Shown: positions 1 through 12,800, counted from the first letter of the stretch. The stretch is 64,000 bases of DNA from Saxidomus purpurata (GCA_022818135.1 JAFMSR010000009.1:21359159-21423158), one strand, 5' to 3'. The notes: generated by a model not told the origin, from the letters alone. Made by a program: numbers and translations.

Positions 1-303
1 CCACCATGTTCCAAAGTCACAGGACAGTGTAAATAAAAGTAATCCCTGCTAGATGAATCTCTAACACACGCAATGGAAACAAAAGGCATGGTATGTAAAA
101 CACAAAAATGCTCGTGTATAAATATATAAAAAGCAAACCTTGAGAACCAAAAAACGTATGTACTCAATGCCTTTGCAGAAGGCAGAGCACCAAGAGAAAC
201 ACCCTTAAGGGGCCGACGAAACAGGCCAGAGGACAGAAATCAAAACAGTTTCGTCCCAGTGGGATTTAAAAACTGCCCATCACAGAGTCCTCCCCCTCTT
301 CCG
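1..303. other. Flank downstream of the antisense reverse transcriptase
   Basis: No gene is visible. On the minus strand this lies after the RT stop codon, so it is probably the 3' untranslated tail of that retroelement. It has an A-rich stretch but no recognisable terminal repeat. Confidence 0.4.
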
Positions 304-1325
304 TCAGACACAATCAAAGAGGGAAGCGTAGCGTCCAACTGTAAACGGGTTGAACACCAAACATGCGGTGTGTCTCAAAACAGTTGGGTCGTAACCTCTT
401 TTAACAAAACGTTTTATAATTTTAGCAAATACAGTTGGAAAATTGCCATGACCCAAAATCTTACGAAGTTTGTAAACCACATCCCCATAAAAATCGGGTT
501 TTGAAATACCTTCTCGCAGAAGAGTCTTTAGATTACTATTGAATTTCAAAACCAAATCAGAATTACGATAGTAAAATTTAGCAAAATATTTACGCAATTT
601 GTAATAACGGTAGCCCTGTTGAAGAAGTTTATTTGTAATATATTGATTACGTTCATTGAAATCCTCAACATAACTACACGCTCTGGCAAACCGAATTAAC
701 TGAGAAATGTATACCCCATAAGATGTAGCATGAGGTACATCCCCATCCAAATGGGGGAAATTTACAATACTAAAATTAAAATCATCCCTCTTGTCATAAA
801 TTTTGGTATGTATAATATTGTTATAAATAGAGAGATGTAAATCTAAAAATGAAGCACCAGTATCCAAATTGTTAGTTTTAATTAACTGGAGTTCCCGGGG
901 ATAAATAGTGTCCACCAATTGACCAAAAAACGGGTTATCCATATTAAGAATATCATCCAGATAGCGTGATGTATTATTAAAAGCAGTGATAATGTCTGCC
1001 TGCGTGTCTGGAGAAAGACTCAACATAAAGTCTCTTTCATAACAATATAAAAACAAATCTGCGACAAGGGGTGCACAATTTGTTCCCATGGGAATACCGA
1101 TTACTTGTCTGAAAACTGCATTCCCAAACCTTATATAAATGTTGTTCAATAAAAAGGAAAGGGCTTTACAAACTTCGTCACAGGTCCACATAGTATAATG
1201 TTTAACAATACAGCTAGTAAAAAAAGCTTTATCGAAACTGCAGGCGAGAAATGTAACATTCTCCCTGGCAAAAGTCTTTTGAATTAGGGCAGTTAGCTTG
1301 TCATTTATCAAATTATGTGGTAAAG
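304..1325 (-). pseudogene. 5'-truncated reverse transcriptase of a non-LTR or Penelope-like retroelement
   Basis: The minus-strand frame holds an RT palm: ACSFDKAFF, then GIPMGTNCAPLVADLFLY, then SRYLDDIL (catalytic DD within YLDD), then SFLDLHLSI and DFYGDVVYKLRKI. Many animal genomes carry proteins with this GIPMGTNCAP motif; I favour a Penelope-like class but did not see a GIY-YIG endonuclease. The open frame runs on to 1536, but its first 65-70 codons are an antisense reading of the Ty3 integrase, so the real RT part starts near LPHNLIND at about 1320. Its own N terminus is missing, as in a 5'-truncated insertion into the Ty3 pol. The RT portion itself has no stop codon. Confidence 0.75.
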
Positions 1326-2647
1326 TGGTATACACTGTAGGCCATCCTGGTAAAGAGAGAACTACATCCCTTATTAGAGATAGGTTTTTCTGGCCTGGCA
1401 TGACTTCTGACATAGAACATTGGGTAAACGCTGCACCATGAGAAAGAACAGCGACAACACCAGAGCTCCTTTGACAAACATTGTTACCACATACCCGTTG
1501 GAAATGGTTTGCATGGACTTTCTTTGCGTTGAACAATCACAGGGAGGATACTAAAACATACTGGTTATCACAGACCATTTTACTAAGTATGCTGTAGCTA
1601 TTGCGACAAAGAATCAAACAGCCAATACAACCGCAGAAGCCTTATACAACCATTTCATAGTTAATTTTGGCATACCATCAAAAATTCATTCAGATCAAGG
1701 CGGTAATTTTGAGAGTGATATCATTAAAGAACTGTGTAGTATAATGGGAATGCAAAAGAGTAGAACAACGCCTTATCATCCCATGGGTAACGGAAATACA
1801 GAGAGATTCAACAGAACTTTAATAGGAATGCTAGGAACATTGAAACCTGACCAGAAGCAAAACTGGAAACAGTATCTACCGTCCTTAGTGTTTGCCTACA
1901 ATTGCACCAAACACGAATCAACGAAACGCACTCCTTATGAGCTGATGTTTGGTCGCAAGCCAAAACTACCGATTGACAGGTGGTTTGGATCAGCAGTTGA
2001 AGAACAAACATCAACAGATTATGTGAAAGATTTGAAAGAGAAAATTAAAGCTACACAAGAAATAGTTAAGAAACACACAGATGCAGCAAGGTCCAAACAG
2101 AAACAAAATTATGACAAGAAAGCAAAAGCATCTCAACTGGAAATAGGAGACAAAGTATTGGTACGTGTTTTGGCATTCAAAGGAAGACATAAGATCGCAG
2201 ATAAATTTGATGAAAACGTTTATACTGTTACAGAACAACCAAACAATAACATACCAGTGTTCAAGATCAGATCAGAAGACGGTACATTGAAGACCCTACA
2301 CAGAAATCATCTGTTACCGATAGGTTATTTCAATGATGAAATAACTGACAACAGAAATCAAGAAATACCAGTACCAAAACCGAGGAGAGGCAAAACAGTT
2401 AAGAGGATTGATCAGAAAAAGATTGAAAGTGAGCTCACTGTAGTGGAGTCTAGTGATTCAGAAGATGAAATTTTCACACTGACAATTAGACATGGGGACG
2501 CCCAGCATTCTGAAGAACCTGACAGAGATATTCATGTTGAAGTGTTAGCAGAAGAATCTGACTATGGAATTGAAGTAGATGAAGCTACTGAACATGGAGA
2601 TGACACAGTACGAAAGACTTTAGAAGAGTTTATAGAAGACACTCACT

Positions 2648-3249
2648 TTAAGGGACTCGGGATTCAAGTCAGATATTCGAGAGATGCGGCTTCTTCATGT
2701 ATGATTTATTTCTCATATATACATGCAGAGTAATGTATCGCAATACTACATAGATCTATATGTCGTACTATGCCGTAGCTATGCAGTAGCTATGCCGTAG
2801 CTATGCCGTAAATATGCCGTAACTAAGCCGTAACTAAGCCGATTCTCTGCAATAAATATAAACAAATATTGAAACAAATGTACAGGACATTCATACAATA
2901 CATTTATACAAAAACATGCAAAGTAATAATAAAATGACAAATCAATGTTATTTACGCAACAAATTCAAATTCTTAGCTGCATAAATTAAAGTGGTTAATA
3001 ATAATAATTATTATTATTATTAAAAATAAAATGCTGAATAATAAAAATCCCTTACCGACTTTGATATCTCAAATTATTTTACTACGATCAGTAAAGTCGC
3101 CCAAGTTCCTTATCTTACTTTCAAATGTATACAAACAATGCAATGGAACGGAAACGACGTCAGATGTACGTCTACGTCACGTAACAGTTGACGCCAACGT
3201 AACATATAGCGCCAAGCGTAAAAGTTAATTATAGAACGTTACGGTTCTA
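2648..3249. mobile_element. 602-bp non-autonomous insertion in the Ty3 pol, flanked by a 9-bp target duplication
   Basis: ACACTCACT occurs at 2639-2647 and again at 3250-3258. Removing the insert plus one copy restores the pol reading register between IEDTH and the tail that follows. The insert has no ORF and no obvious terminal inverted repeats. It carries a short tandem array (2763-2842) and an AT palindrome near 3000. A 9-bp duplication fits Mutator-like elements, but without clear termini the class stays open. Confidence 0.7.
2763..2842. repeat. Short tandem array of about 11-bp units (TATGCCGTAGC and variants)
   Basis: About seven degenerate copies of ATGCCGTAGCT / AAGCCGTAACT lie head to tail inside the 602-bp insertion. 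Confidence 0.85.
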
Positions 3250-3649
3250 ACACTCACTATGATAAGCATATGAGTAGAGTAGAGGAAGATAGAAAAAAAA
3301 AGTTTTTGAGGATCATACAGAACTGAAATTGCCACATACAGAAGTAACTAGGAGTGAAGTTACAGAAAAAGATAAAGAAGCCAGTCAGCCTAGTCAACCA
3401 ATGGTACCACCAAAAAGGAAAGGAAGACCACCAGTAAGAGCAGAGACACCACCAGTAAGACTTAGAAGATCTGAAAGACCAAGCAAGAAACCAAGATACA
3501 TGGAGGATTATGTTTGCAACTTGCTAAGTGCAGAGAATAGACCGTTGGACTTAAAGCTAGATGCTTTAACCAAGTTTTTAGATTCAGGATTGTTGAATCT
3601 TGTGACATCAGATGTCGCTCATAGGATTGTGGAAGCAATCATGAAATAG

Positions 3650-4136
3650 AATACTGTTTCTTTTTATCATTTTTACTGTTTTTAACTTTGACTTTCTTTT
3701 TCTGTGTTACAGGTCGCAGTGTCACAGTGAATAGAAGAACGTTTTCATTTCATATATATGTATTGTTTGTACAATCTAATTATGTCTTTGTAAATTGTAG
3801 AGACACAATTTCTTTTCTCACAGGGAGAGAAGATAGCTGACGAGATGATTCATGTCCTCACAAAGATGACATTACTTTAAAGTAATTTGTGTCACAGTAT
3901 TACTTATATTCATGTTTACATATATCAGGTATAATAAACTTGAAATATTCAGATATGTAGCATTATGCTTCAAGTTATATGTCTTTAATGTTGTATGTTT
4001 GTTTGTTTTTCAGAAAATGGTGAGACATCACCTTTGACAGCTGAAACTTTTGTTTATAGTTCCTTAAATTATTTGTTTTAATCATATTTCATATTTCAGA
4101 AAATGATGGGACATCATTTTCCAGAGAGGGGAAGAA
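3650..4136 (+). other. Ty3 element 3' untranslated region and polypurine tract
   Basis: Non-coding sequence between the pol stop and the LTR. It includes two related copies of a GAAAATGRTGRGACATCA motif (4014 and 4099) and ends in the purine run AGAGAGGGGAAGAA, which would serve as the plus-strand primer. Confidence 0.6.
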
Positions 4137-4700
4137 TGTAGCAGGGTTGAGTTTTAGTGGTGTTTTACATTTTATTTAGTTGTCCGACACCTGCATTAAT
4201 ATACTTCTTTTTACAGCGTAAGCTTACATCATTTAGTAGTTTACATATAGGTCAAATTTTACAATAGCATTAGTCCTTGATAGTGATTGGTCAATTAGTC
4301 ACTAGTGTAGTAATTTTCACTAGTCTGGCGCTAGATTTGGTTCTGCCAGTTGTTCACCACAGTAGTCAGAGATGGCAAGATGTGTTCTTGCTTGTGAGAG
4401 GTCGTAGACAGTTTTCTTCGGCATATCGTCAGAGAATTAGATAGAGATGATCTAGTATGTATTAGCAAGTATTTATCTGTCGATTGCTTGTATTGTAATT
4501 AATTCTACGGTTTAATCTAATCGAATGAGTTTGTTGTATTTTGGATTGTCATGGGTTTTCGCGAGTCTGGTTCCAAGTCCGTATTCTGTCACTCGGTTTG
4601 CAAAGCCACTGTCTTTACTAAACGGCATGACTATAATGGTGGTTGGTACTTTTCAGAGTCCTTTTAGTAACACGACACATGCACCGCACCAGGGAGAAAG
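4137..4700 (+). repeat. Candidate 3' LTR of the Ty3-type element
   Basis: The sequence starts TGTAGCAGGG directly after the polypurine tract, as an LTR should. The right end is uncertain because the 5' LTR is not in the window; I place it loosely near 4.7 kb, after the GGGAGTGTAA segment. Confidence 0.55.
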
Positions 4701-5290
4701 CCGGGAGTGTAATATGAGTTGTATGGTTACCATGTAGATGTTCATCCCATTGATGAAGGTAAATATGGTTTATATAACAATTGTATAATTGTATATATTT
4801 TATCTTAAGTAATTCTCATTGTATGAAATACAATGAACAGCACTGGATTGTTAAAAAAACTTGTATACACTGTTAAGGGTATTCCTTAATAGAAAGTGGA
4901 ACCTTTCTCAAGCAGACATTTAGTACTCACAGCTTGAGTACTAATCAAGCGAACCATGTTATATGTAATGTTTTATCTCAATGATCATGTTAATACTGTA
5001 CTTTTACTTATTAGTCCTTGTTATGTATTTTTCAGGTCGGTTTAGACTCACGGATCAGTATGTTGTAAACCATGGATCATTAGGTTTAAAACCATGGATC
5101 ATTATGTTTAAATCATGGTGATTTAATATAGTATTTACAAGACGGTTATTCAGACCAGTTTATTGGTCTATATTGTGACCCGTTTGTTTCACAACCCGGA
5201 TGAAGTGTGGACTAGTTATATTCACGATAAGATGAACAATAAAGAAATATATATATATACAGATCTTTTCTCTTTTGTGACTCACATGGG
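4701..5290. other. Non-coding stretch between the LTR and the first pearl-type array
   Basis: AT-rich with no coding signal. An imperfect repeat of AACCATGGATCATTA occurs twice near 5070-5105. Confidence 0.4.
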
Positions 5291-5296
5291 TTACAC

Positions 5297-6042
5297 CAAT
5301 GTGCTATGTCAGTGTATTAAGTTTGAAGTAAATCCCTCAAGTACTTTTGGAGTTATTCTCTGGAAAAACTTATAAAGTAAATCTGATAAAGTGAAATAAC
5401 TCTAAAAGTAGGCAATGTACAGTTATTGTTCTTGCACACTGCACTTCCTACCAATGTGCTATGTCAGTGTATTAAGTTTGAAGAAAATCCCTCAAGTACT
5501 TTTGGAGTTATGCTTCGGACAAGTAAATCTGATAAAGGGGAATAACTCTAAAAGTAGGCAAGGTAGAGTTATTGTTCTTGCACACTGCACTTTCTAACAA
5601 TGTGCTATGTCAGTGTATTAAGTTTGAAGTAAATCCCTCAAGTACTTTTGGAGTTATGCTCTGGACAAAACTTTTAAAGTAAATCTGATAAAGGGGAATA
5701 ACTCTAAAAGTAGGCAAGGTAGAGTTATTGTTCTTAGACATTGCACTTCCTCCCAATGTGCTCTGTCCGTGTATTAAGTTTGAAGAAAATCCCTCATGTA
5801 CTTTTGGAGTTATGCTTTGGACAAGTAAATCTGATAAAGGGGAATAACTCTTAAAGTAGGCAAGGTAGAGTTATTGTTCTTACACACTGCACTTCCTCCC
5901 AATGTGCTCTGTCAGTGTATGAAGTTTGAAGTAAATCCCTCAAGTACTTTTGGAGTTATGCTTCGGACAAAATTGGGACGGACGGACGGACGGACGGAGA
6001 CCATTTCTAATATCCCCTTCGCCTTCGGCGGGGGGATAATAA
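5297..6042. repeat. Pearl-type element: five tandem units of 146-156 bp plus GGAC microsatellite and terminal hairpin
   Basis: Units begin CAATGTGCTATGTCAGTG at 5297, 5452, 5598, 5754 and 5900. The spacing alternates 155, 146, 156 and 146 bp because some copies lack about 10 bp. The array ends in (GGAC)n at 5973-5998 and a GC-rich hairpin CCCCTTCGCC/GGCGGGGGG, followed by ATAATAA. This body + microsatellite + hairpin layout matches bivalve 'pearl' elements, regarded as non-autonomous Helentron relatives. Confidence 0.8.
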
Positions 6043-6698
6043 GCTGAAATCATGGTTCCTTGTCACTGCAGTTTCTTTTAATGACCGCCATCATTGTGAG
6101 AAGAGTGAACTAAATTCCTTCAATACTTTTCGAGTAATACTCAGATAAATTTGGTAAATTATGCTTTACAGAAGAGGGAAAGAGGACATAACCCAGCTGT
6201 CAAGTGTATAAGAGTTATTATCCGTCCGTAAGACACGACGCCACATTGCTATCAATCGTTGCTCGAAGTTTCATGACACCCATGTGAAGACATTTGATGA
6301 CATTTATGTTGAAATTAATGAAATTGAAACTTTGGCTTGAATTCTAAATATTAGAAGTGAAAATATATACACATGTACCACATAAATGTTTAGTCATTTG
6401 TCACATGTTTACTGAATATTTCCAAAATATACTACAACGACTATATTTAATGGACATATATGGTTTCTATGATTAAGGTACATTAGAATTAAAAACATTC
6501 TACTTTCTAATTTTGCGGCCATTTTCGACGTCAACTTGGATTTTTATAAACGCACCATAATTTTGTAAACGACCTTAATTGATCTGATATTTCAGATATT
6601 TATCTAACTATTTTTATGAAAATTAGCCGGCACGCTTTTTCGCACAAGCGAAATTCTCAAAAAACTTGACTAAAAAAGAGAAGCACACAATTTCCAAC
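6043..6698. other. Intron sequence left of exon 36, no gene seen
   Basis: AT-rich. I searched the minus strand for the expected Walker A exon and did not find it. The region 6050-6300 looks like old repeat sequence. Confidence 0.5.
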
Positions 6699-6827
6699 CT
6701 TAATCTCATAAAAATTGCCAACATCTTTTTACAGTTGTCCGTGGTAAGTTCATATGTATTGTCGTAAACATCCTCGTCATAACTTTGGACTCCCATCACT
6801 TTACACAGTCTGGCAATTTTTTCATTC
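6699..6827 (-). CDS. RNF213: RNF213-like exon 36, last exon in the window, AAA lead-in
   Basis: The acceptor is ATATTACAG. The peptide begins NEKIARLCKVMGV and ends YELTTDNCKKMLAIFMRL plus two bases of an arginine codon. In the family this runs straight into the Walker A segment GETGCGKT, so exon 37 should begin with it. The donor AG|GTTGGA is weak. No exon encoding GETGCGKT is visible on the minus strand between here and position 1. Confidence 0.93.
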
Positions 6828-9800
6828 CTGTAATATATCAAGAGGGTCATGATGGCCCTGCATCGCTCACTTGAGTATCATTGCATTTCAAGCAAGGTAA
6901 AGAGTCATAATTAAGGTCAGTCATAGCTATTTTGAAAATCAGTTTACGAAACACTCTAAATAAAAAAATGACAACTGAATATAACCCGGTATAAAAGCAG
7001 TCGCTCCGGTCAATTTGATCTGGGAGTCATGATCTTTGTAGCAACGCTACATAGCAAATATCAAAGCTCTAAGCCATTTATTTTCAGAGAAGATGATTAT
7101 ATTTTCCTATAGATCAATACCCCTGCCGTTGCTTGGATATCGGAATGAATATATGAACTACTAAAAGACTGTTTCCACTGGACAGATTCCATTTCCATCT
7201 CGTGGTTGCTGAGAAATTTCCAGATATCAATCATCTATGTGAAGTTTTATTGGTATCTAGCCAGTTGTGGGTGAGAAATAGCGCGGAAGAATGTTTACGG
7301 ACTCAGGTACACAGGGACGGACGGACTGACGGACAAACAAATAGACAAGGTGACTTCAATATACCCTCTTGAACTCACTTTTCGGGGTATAATAAAGTGA
7401 TCCCCAGGTAGAGGACCATCCAATGATCATTCTGTGAAGTTTGATCTAAAAATTGGCCTTGTGGTTAAGGAGAAAAATGTTGACGGACACATGCACGGCG
7501 ACAGATGCCGGACAACCGTGGACAATAATAGCTCACACTGAGTACTTCGTGCTCAGATGAGCTAACAAGTGCATTCACCTCTTTACTTCGGTTTGGGTTT
7601 TTTGTGACTTGTCATAAAGTAAATGTATCTTAAGATCACGTTAATAAGAATATTAGCATTATCTATTGGTGTCAAAAGAACCACAATGTACCTATGTAAA
7701 GAATCAAAATCCTCCTTAATCGGTACGCCGTTTTGCATGAGAGCCCGTAACAGGTGTCTTGACATGATGGATCTTTCAAGCGTCATATTGTTTTGGATGT
7801 CAACGAGATCCCCTCTGTCGTTGATATAAAACCCAAGAAATGTAAATGTGTGACCGTCCGCATTGAAGAACAGATATGGATGTGGACTGAAACAGCAAAG
7901 GTAAAGCACACATAATATAAATAAATTTTCTCACAGTGAAAAAAACATGATATGTTTCTTTGTACATGTATATGCGTTTCCTTATTAATTCAAGTTTTGA
8001 AAAAGATGTATGACAAATAAAGTGTCATTTATTAAATCACTAAAGTTTTTTTATTAGATTAAGCACTTTAAAGTAGCATCATACATATTTGCAAGAAAAT
8101 TCATCTTTTCTGTCGATGTATATCATGCCTAGTTCAACTATTTATATTCTTTTTCCATAATACGCACCTTTCATAAAATATTGCAAAACTAAGAAAAAAG
8201 AATCCCTGCGAATCACTCTTTTCAACAAATGTTAGAAGGATTTCTTAAGCAGTATTAACCATAACGAATTTGACCTCCGCAAAATCAACTGAACGTTCAT
8301 GTAACTGTCACTGTTTAAGAATGTAATATATATTAAACTAAAATGTCAGTCCGAAATCAGCGCACGCAGTACCTTCTGGATTCATAAATCATTAACTAAA
8401 AGACTATTAGTAAATGAAGTTGTTCTCTTAATTTCATTTTCAATTAAGATAAACAAAAATGAGTGAACAATTTGAAAGCAAATGGCCATACTGCACAAAA
8501 CCTTACACGTATACCTTATCTAAAATATATCGTGTAATAATTATCAAGCTACATTAGTATAATGACCAACATGAAATTTATTTTGACGTTGTAAGCTCTT
8601 TATACATGCGCAATTCAGCGTGAGACTCACATAGCCAGAAAAAATATACCGTGGAACGCAAGTGCAACAATTATCATGGGCCTGTCCTCTAATGATTTAC
8701 TTAAATGTTGCTGAAAGTTGTCTATCACTACAACTTAATTGTAGTATAATTACGCGAGGACATTTTACAGTAAAACTTATCGAATGGTATAACTAGATGG
8801 GTGTTCAGTAGAACACTTGTGTAGCCCTCTTACACTTTGTCAGAATAACAAATAATTTCGTGATAAAAGTACAGAAAAGGGACATAACTCGGTCAAATAT
8901 GACATTGACTTACTCTTACACTCTGTCAGAATAACCAATAAGTTCGTGACAAAAAGTACAAATGGGGGCATAAGTTTGTCAAATATGACATTGACCTACA
9001 AATTTTGGCAGCATCAAGAGCCTTATGTCGTAAGCAATACAATTCGAAAGTTTGATGAAGAAATCTTCAGGAATGGCAAAGTTATAGCCAACTTTAAAGT
9101 TATAGGGGAGCGGTGATGTAGAGGTTAAGGTGTCGGCCGCTCATCCCGGAGGTTGCGGGTTCGAGCCCCACTGGTGTCACGACCGTACCTCCTCATATGA
9201 CACCAGTACTGGTCTTTCCAGGAAGCGGACTCGAGAGTGACTCGATTAGCTGCAAGCTTTCTTCACAATCGAGCTAAAATAAATTAGTATAAACTAACTT
9301 TAAGATTTTGTGACGGACCGACGGACAAAGCGATCCCTATGTTTCCCCTATTCTCCGAAACGGCGACACAAAAACCAGATCATATTCCTCATTCAATCAA
9401 CTTATTACCTCATGGCATTATTTTTGTTTGTTTGTGACTTTAAAGTATGTTGTTCAGACATTTGCTTAAAACCTTTAACTTTAAGCCTTAAATTTAAAGT
9501 TATACTCAAATTGCATTTTATTTGCTGTACATGTACATGTGATTGGCATAAAAGACTGATGAAGGTGAAACGTGTTATTGTTGTTTGGTCTGTTGTACCG
9601 CTACGTTAATTTCTTTGTGATAAGTGTGAAAAAAAGAACTGAAAATTACAATTTTGTTCAATACCAATTTATTAGCTCAGTACAAAAGACGAGAATAGAC
9701 CTACCGTGATCACCACGTTAAATGTGTAATAGCGAGCAGCATATTAGGTACAAGGCTACGTTTACATATGAACCAGCTACTTGTATAATACATTCAGATA

Positions 9801-12800
9801 ACCAACATTTATGGTTTGTACAAACTTTTTTTATACAATATATAATCAAAATTGCCTTAAAAATAAATAGAAAAAAATAATGGGAATCTTGTCAACAGTA
9901 CACTACATTGTTTTAGCGATTGAATTTATGTATTTTTGACGAAACAACTGTAATTGTATATTACAAAAAGAAATGCAGTAAATGTACCAAATGAGAAAAA
10001 AACTGTATAATTATGATGTTGTTCAATATATGATTGGTATCTATACTAAAAATATTAAGTATTGTTTTAAAAGTAGAAGAGCAAATTTTATTCTAAATAA
10101 CATAATATACCTGTTCAATCCGGCACATAGCAATTTTATTTACTGTCAACCTTTTTTTTGTTCATTGTGAAAGTCTTCAGCACATGCATTACTTACTAGT
10201 TCCCTTTCCCAGTACAAATTCATTAAAATATAAACTGTTTCTTCGGCCAAACCACATAATATACAGACAAAACCCAGCATAACATCACTAAAATCTCATT
10301 ATAGGTCTAAAATGTTCATAAATTTTGTCTGATCACTGGACTGACATCAAATATATTGTGGAAATATAGAACAGGCTCTATTCTCGCACAAAAAAATCCC
10401 ATTTCTTGTCACATAAATTTTGACAAACGTTGCTCAATATTGGTGTAAACATATGAACAATTCTTTTACAAGTCATAAACAGTGCTTATCTTAAAGTCCT
10501 GTACAAGAAACGCGCATATACTTTTGTATGTAAATGCGGCCATAGAGGGTAAACTCGGCCAGTCTCGACTGACTGAATCCTAGGTGTGAGAGTGACAAAA
10601 AAGTTTTTATTTTAGTTTTAGAGGTGTTATATGTTACGCGTGCTGTTGAATTCCAGTTACGCGTTAAAATGAATATATTTTTTTCTCGTGACTTAGCATT
10701 TAACTTTTATATGACATGTACATTTGTGATACTTACTTGTAAATCTTGTAATGAATACTTTTCGTATGAAGTTTTATTGTACCTTTTCTCCCATGACCGC
10801 TTTATCTCGTATTCTTTCAGGTCATCTGTTTGATCTTCTTGTTTTCCTTCAAGCGTTTCTTCACTTATGTTTAACGAACGACTTGAAAAATCCTACAATT
10901 ATACAAAGTATACAACATTGACAATTCATGTACTTGAAATGAATCCGCCGACTGAAGAGTATTTAAGAAGACGTGTTAAATTAATATGAAAGATTCAGTT
11001 AAGCTGTATTTTTCTTCAGTGTACACGAGTACCGTATGATTACAATTACATGAACCAAGTTTATCATTTAACTGATAATTCAGTAAACAAACAATTATAC
11101 GTAAAATTACATATTCTTGAGTTACTTACTCTCGACATCTGTATCAGAAATCGCTGTACAAACAATGGAAAACCAGGTAGCGCATCCATAACAGCATCAC
11201 TAACAAAATCAGTTTTCTGAAAGTCCAGTAACTGAGTATTCAGAAACTTGACGAAATGGTAGATTTCGGACCAGGAAGGATTTAATATTCCACAGTACCT
11301 ATAAATGAAAAATACAACTCTGATGTTAATTCTTCTTGCATTAATATGATAATTTAGTTACTGTTATTTGACTATATTTAGCACAGCTACAATTTTGCCA
11401 TTTTGCAGGAATCTAAAATATTGGCGGTGTCAACAATTGGCGTAACTGAGTAAAACCACCAATTTCAATCACCATGCGTCTAAAGAAACTTAAACATGTT
11501 GAAATTAAGTATGTGTATTAGCACCTACATATACCCATTATGCCAATAAATGTGTCTAAATCATAGCCCCTTGAAGTCGTTTTTGGGGTCAGTCCTGAAA
11601 GATAAATGCTATAATTACCTCAGTATTATCTTATAATCTACCCAAATACGTTGCAGATAAATGGAATTCACGATTTGCTCCAAAGCAAAAGAGTTTAACT
11701 ACCAGATTGTACCATTAGCATATAGTTACAGTTTTTGGAATGAAAGTAAAAACTACCGATTGAATGTGATTTTTCTCAGAACGAAAGCTAATTCAATGTT
11801 AAATGGACTTGAAAAAGAAGTAACCTAAAGACAGATCGATGTGGAACTTGATTTGTTTATTGGTTAATTTGGTACCTCTCTTTGTAATTATCTCCACTTG
11901 AAGCAATGACAATGTATGAAGTTCTAGTGAATTCCAACCAGTACTTTTTCAAATTATGCTTTGGACAAGAAAAATGCAATGGACCGACCGACCGACCACA
12001 GGGTGGCTCTTATATACCTTCCCAAACTTCGTTTTTGGGGAATAATAATAGAATTGGAACCTTAAAGAAAACGGTATCAAATTGTTTTGCTCGAGTATTT
12101 CGAGGCCGTCCGCAAATTGCAATATAAAAATATGTCACTCTTACAAATAACTTTCTGAAGTAAGTAAAAATCAAGAAATAAGCTCATAAGGTTACCAGTC
12201 ATTCCTAACAAAAGGTTAATCTAATTCTTATATTTTGTTTTATAAACGATTCGAAATGTATACAATATTATAGTAAAAGGTTTTATATTGAACATATATA
12301 TTACATTACTATATTTACGTTCGTGATAAGGGCGTTAAATTACACATATTCATAAAATATTCTTAAATTACAGCAATGTATAACATACTGAACTTGTTTA
12401 AAATGTACTTTGTATTGACCACATAGCAAACGTATCTGTACAATAAAAAGTCTTCAGCTATTACCTATGGAAGGGAATCACCGCCATAAGTCTATGGGTC
12501 TAGATGACATTCTTATTTATGAACATTACATGCTCGTTTGTCTTCTTTCTTACATCTTACATGCATGTGACATCTCATGTGTCATTCTTACGAGTGTGTG
12601 TTGTATGATGCTAATTTCATGTTTCTTTCTTCCACATGCATGTTCCTTCTTCCACTTGCATGCATCTTTATTGCACATGCCTGTTATATATTTGCTATTT
12701 TCTATTGTGATTGTGCTGATTACTTAGTAATGATGCATTTGTACTTCTGAATACTCCGTTATGCGGTTCTTCCAAGTGCTTGCTGTATGTTGCTAAAGGC

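Larger units (their letters stand above)
1326..3649 (+). pseudogene. Ty3-type (Metaviridae) LTR retrotransposon pol fragment: integrase and C-terminal tail, decayed
   Basis: Plus-strand pieces in order: VGHPGKERTTSLIRDRFFWPGM (first half VGHPGKERTT, second SLIRDRFFWPGM), the zinc-finger side of integrase; then the catalytic core with Asp in VITDHFTKY, Asp in HSDQGGNFES and Glu in GNGNTERFNR; then YELMFGRKPKLP, a KVLVRV chromodomain-like tail and a final basic stretch RRSERPSKKPRYMEDYVC. Lesions: a frame change at about 1430-1440 that removes the second pair of zinc ligands, a stop at 1552-1554 just ahead of the first catalytic Asp, a 602-bp insertion at 2648-3249 and a frame change in the A-run at 3292-3301. 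Protease, RT and RNase H are absent because the antisense RT element replaces everything left of about 1325. It cannot encode an active enzyme. Confidence 0.9.
7887..10782. other. Intron 34, mostly AT-rich with one pearl/SINE composite
   Basis: Apart from the repeat at 8.8-9.33 kb I see no conserved coding or RNA feature. Confidence 0.5.

Noticed and set aside
1808..2238. Two minus-strand ORFs opposite the Ty3 integrase
   Set aside because: Shadows of the integrase coding strand with no motif of their own.
9108..9180. tRNA gene
   Set aside because: The boxes are present but the acceptor and anticodon stems do not pair; the segment continues into a SINE body with target duplications.
12467..12727. 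86-codon plus-strand ORF MEGNHRHKSMGLDD...
   Set aside because: It is the terminal inverted repeat of the 3-kb transposon; the same peptide appears at the other end on the opposite strand, which is what an inverted repeat gives.
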